A stretch of DNA of 64,000 nt from the NCBI RefSeq assembly GCF_038562635.1, contig NZ_JBCFBO010000002.1, positions 474,798 through 538,797 on the forward strand. The letters are read 5' to 3'. The first letter of the stretch is position 1. Every line of letters begins with the position of its first letter. This document shows, in pieces, positions 61,506 to 64,000 of this stretch. The notes under the pieces were generated by a model. It was given only the letters and a program-made list of their open reading frames with translations, was not told the DNA's origin and searched no databases. The DNA is from Methanobacterium sp. (GTDB taxonomy: Archaea; Methanobacteriota; Methanobacteria; Methanobacteriales; Methanobacteriaceae). The position numbers and the translations under genes are program-made.

Positions 61506-63392
61506 TTATTTAATCTTATTGATTATCCTTAAAAGGGCTTTATTTCTAACAGGTATGGTAAAATAAAATGTGGAACCTTTACCTAACTCGGATTCAACCC
61601 AAACACGCCCACCATGACGATCTACTATTCGTTTAACTATAGCTAGACCTATCCCTGCACCTTGATACTCATCAATTGAATGTAACCTCTTGAACACTTC
61701 AAAAATGTGGTCACTGTACTGTTCTTCCATTCCAATTCCATTGTCACTAACTGAAAAAACATATTCTTTATCTTTTTTTCGAGCTGAAACATGAATTTCA
61801 GGCGTTATCCCCTCACTACAGAATTTAAGTGCATTTCCAATTAGATTCTGGAATACACGTGCAATTTGATCTTCATCAGCAAAAATTACGGGAAGAACTG
61901 GATCACTGGTTATTTCAGCATTATTTTCAGTAATTGAAGATTCTAAATTACTTAAAGCATAATCTAAAGCTTCTTGAGTGTTAAATTCTTTAAATTCGTT
62001 TCCTTTTGTCCCAACACGTGAGTAATCAAGCAAACCCTGGATCATGCTTTTCATTCTCTTTGCACCATCAACCATATACTCAATGAATTCATCAGCATCA
62101 TCATCGAGCTTACCCTTATAACGTCTTTCGATTAACTGCGCATAACTGGCAATGGTCCGCAGCGGTTCCTGCAGGTCATGGCTTGTAATGTAAGCAAAAC
62201 TCTGTAATTCTTTATTAGAACGCTGCAGTTCAGTTATAATTTCTTTTAATTGCCTTTCACTCCTTTTTCTTTCAGTGATATCACGACTTATAGACAGTAT
62301 CGATTCAATTTCGCCTTTAGAATTATATTCCGGTACGGCAGTAGTTTCAAAATATTTAAAGCCATCATTAGTTATGGAACTGTATTCAAACTTCTGTAAT
62401 TCACCGGTATCCAGTAATTTTTGATATTTTGACCTCCACATTTCAGCATATCTCAGAGGGGTGCCTGTTTCTTCAAATGTTTTGCCCATATAAAAGTCAG
62501 GGTAATTACCCTGCAATTCTAAAATTTTAAAATTAATAAAAATGTATTTAAAATCAGTGTCAATCCGTGTTATAAGATCAGGCGAATTTTCTGCAAGTGC
62601 CCTGAATGACTCTTCACTATCTTTAAATTTTCTAACTAGTTCCTCTGACTTAATTTTATACTCTGTTAATTGATTTCTGGATTTATAACTCATTAAAGCT
62701 TCCATAACTGCAGTAGATATTAATTCAACTATTTCTAAATCATCTTGACTAAAATCTTTATCTGTATGAACCAATCCAATTTCACCAAAAACTTCACCAG
62801 CATGCATTAAAGGCACACCCATGAAACTTTTAATTTTAACATGCTCTTCTGGCGGTTCGATCCATTTTGGATGTTTATTAATGTCATTAAAAATTAAAGG
62901 CTTTGCTTTATTAATAACACCCCACCTAATTCCTTTAATAGGTAAATCTGTTTCCATAACTAACTGTTTACCCTGGGTCGTTTTACGTTCGCGCGCTCCA
63001 GAAAAACTTGTTGCAATAGTATTTAATAATTTTTTAGGTGTTACCTCACATATAAAGCCAGAGGAACTGCCTATAATTTCCTCAATAGTTTTTAATGACA
63101 TTTGAGCTAATTCTTTTTTACTTTTAACTCTTAAACCCGCCTGAAATATTTTAGTTATACCCTTTAATACTTTGTTATTCCTTTCAATCTCTTCTGCTGA
63201 TTCTTTTAACTCTTTTTCAATTTCTGTATATTCAGTAACATCCTGAATTTGAACTAAAAAACCAAAATCAGCTTCAGAGATAGTCCAATCAATAAAAGCA
63301 GTTCTAGAATTTACAGAAGCATAAGTTCCTTCATTTCTGATATTTTCATAATCTAAACTAGATTGAAACTTAATTAAACCTGTTTTAATCAA
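61506..63392 (-). CDS. PAS/GAF sensor histidine kinase
   Basis: A 628-residue kinase from a TTG at 63392. Order: end of a PAS domain (1-70), coil, GAF domain (about 105-245), second PAS (about 262-385, closing with ISRDITERKRSERQL), HisKA with the phospho-accepting His in YITSHDLQEPLRT, and HATPase with NALKFCSEG, SDNGIGMEE, GAGIGLAIV and GKGSTFYF. No membrane helix, so it is cytoplasmic. The frame is open for about 270 bases upstream of the TTG and encodes the missing front of the first PAS domain (IFDKSPNGIFCYDKKGNLID), with GGGGAGGT near 63590-63597, but has no ATG, GTG or TTG there. The true start is thus unclear. Confidence 0.82.
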   Translation of the reverse strand: MIKTGLIKFQSSLDYENIRNEGTYASVNSRTAFIDWTISEADFGFLVQIQDVTEYTEIEKELKESAEEIERNNKVLKGITKIFQAGLRVKSKKELAQMSLKTIEEIIGSSSGFICEVTPKKLLNTIATSFSGARERKTTQGKQLVMETDLPIKGIRWGVINKAKPLIFNDINKHPKWIEPPEEHVKIKSFMGVPLMHAGEVFGEIGLVHTDKDFSQDDLEIVELISTAVMEALMSYKSRNQLTEYKIKSEELVRKFKDSEESFRALAENSPDLITRIDTDFKYIFINFKILELQGNYPDFYMGKTFEETGTPLRYAEMWRSKYQKLLDTGELQKFEYSSITNDGFKYFETTAVPEYNSKGEIESILSISRDITERKRSERQLKEIITELQRSNKELQSFAYITSHDLQEPLRTIASYAQLIERRYKGKLDDDADEFIEYMVDGAKRMKSMIQGLLDYSRVGTKGNEFKEFNTQEALDYALSNLESSITENNAEITSDPVLPVIFADEDQIARVFQNLIGNALKFCSEGITPEIHVSARKKDKEYVFSVSDNGIGMEEQYSDHIFEVFKRLHSIDEYQGAGIGLAIVKRIVDRHGGRVWVESELGKGSTFYFTIPVRNKALLRIINKIK

Positions 63393-63399
63393 TTCATCC

Positions 63400-64000
63400 T
63401 TCTTTAATGCAATATCAGGACTATCAAATAAATTAATTTTTTTAAAATCATTTAAAGAATTAATACCTGCTATTTTTAAAGCTGTAGAGTTTGCATCAAT
63501 TAAATTACCCTTTTTATCATAACAAAAAATACCATTGGGAGACTTATCAAATATTTCCTTGAATATGCTATTTTTTGTATTTAATTCAATACCTCCCCTG
63601 AAAATACTGATTAATATCTTTTTAAAAATTATAAAGAAGTTCTTACTATTACTTTGTTTTTAAAAGGTATAACTTTTTTCATCAGTTATTCAATGAAGTT
63701 AACGTTTCCTAATTTTGGCTATTTCCATAAAATAAGTACCTTTATTGATTAATAATATACTTAGATGTATTTTTATAGATATAAATGAATTTAAAATATA
63801 AATATCTTAAATCAGTAGAGTTCTACCCCTATTATGCATTATTAAAATTTTGGAGGATATTAATTTAATTCAAAAGTACATTTTTACACCTGCTAAAGAA
63901 AATAGTAAAGACTGTTATTTTAAAATATTCTATACATCCAAGATTTAAAAAAGTAAAAAATTAGTTTATTAGCTATAATACGTATGTGTGTTGTTTTACG
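63400..64000. other. Upstream extension of the kinase frame and right end of the window
   Basis: 63393-63660 continues the histidine kinase frame on the minus strand up to a stop codon near 63661. 63660-64000 is AT-rich. A 32-codon TTG frame on the plus strand begins with LEDINLIQKYIF near 63851; it has no placed ribosome site and is not called. Confidence 0.35.

Overview
The window is about 64 kb of AT-rich archaeal DNA that fits a mesophilic hydrogenotrophic methanogen of the Methanobacteriales, most likely Methanobacterium. This assignment is inferred from gene content and has not been tested by a search. It rests on an archaeal information-processing set (MCM, aIF2-beta, aIF6, NMD3, L18Ae, L31e, L39e, S19e, RNase P Rpp21, PDCD5-like protein, archaeal TyrRS and FtsY), a UbiA enzyme of the digeranylgeranylglyceryl phosphate synthase type, AglB, Drg-type GTPase, sulfide-type Thi4, TATA boxes and GGTGA/GGAGG ribosome sites. 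No tRNA, rRNA, CRISPR array or intact insertion sequence was seen.

Layout. 0-10 kb: DUF2795 protein, zinc-ribbon membrane protein, B12-binding radical SAM enzyme, lone acetolactate-synthase-like enzyme, LytS/SpoIIE-type phosphatase, acetyl-CoA synthetase, DUF2207-like protein and a dUTPase/dCTP-deaminase-fold enzyme. 10-15 kb looks accessory: a voltage-sensor-type channel with a non-canonical filter, a stand-alone HsdR-N-like nuclease, a possible integrase remnant, a probably frameshifted coiled-coil/membrane gene and small orphans. 15-17 kb: DUF2238-like protein and EamA transporter.

17-26 kb is the most unusual part. Three paralogous MacB-type ABC cassettes (permease plus ATPase, each pair overlapping by 8 bp) carry blocks of near-identical DNA that suggest gene conversion. 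Between them lie two small membrane proteins with an XRE regulator, a MarR regulator, and an array of four to five hydrophobic microproteins of 27-28 residues on the minus strand. Each complete one has a strong ribosome site. Around them are a further 22-residue peptide with its own TATA box, operator-like inverted repeats and a potentially structured RNA element. I infer a peptide-export or membrane-stress island, possibly one that makes and exports leaderless peptides.

26-31 kb: SulP transporter, double-CDGSH protein, TrmO-like methyltransferase, UbiA prenyltransferase. 31-40 kb, all minus strand: a conserved translation and secretion cluster (FtsY, prefoldin alpha, L18Ae, aIF6, L31e, L39e, PP-loop ATPase, PDCD5, S19e, YhbY, Rpp21), then AK6, Thi4 and Drg GTPase. 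40-54 kb: CBS protein, AglB, topoisomerase I, phosphoesterase, RlmE, MCM, aIF2-beta, NMD3, TyrRS. 54-64 kb: thymidylate kinase, U32 peptidase, lipoprotein, large-subunit catalase, a likely new non-coding RNA made of three perfect hairpins behind a TATA box, and a PAS/GAF histidine kinase whose reading frame starts before any usual start codon.

Intergenic DNA also carries arrays of short palindromes with an AAATC-NNN-GATTT core. One such palindrome sits in frame inside the U32 gene. There is also a dispersed repeat of about 85 bp shared by two loci, and an element with 13-bp terminal inverted repeats in front of tyrS.
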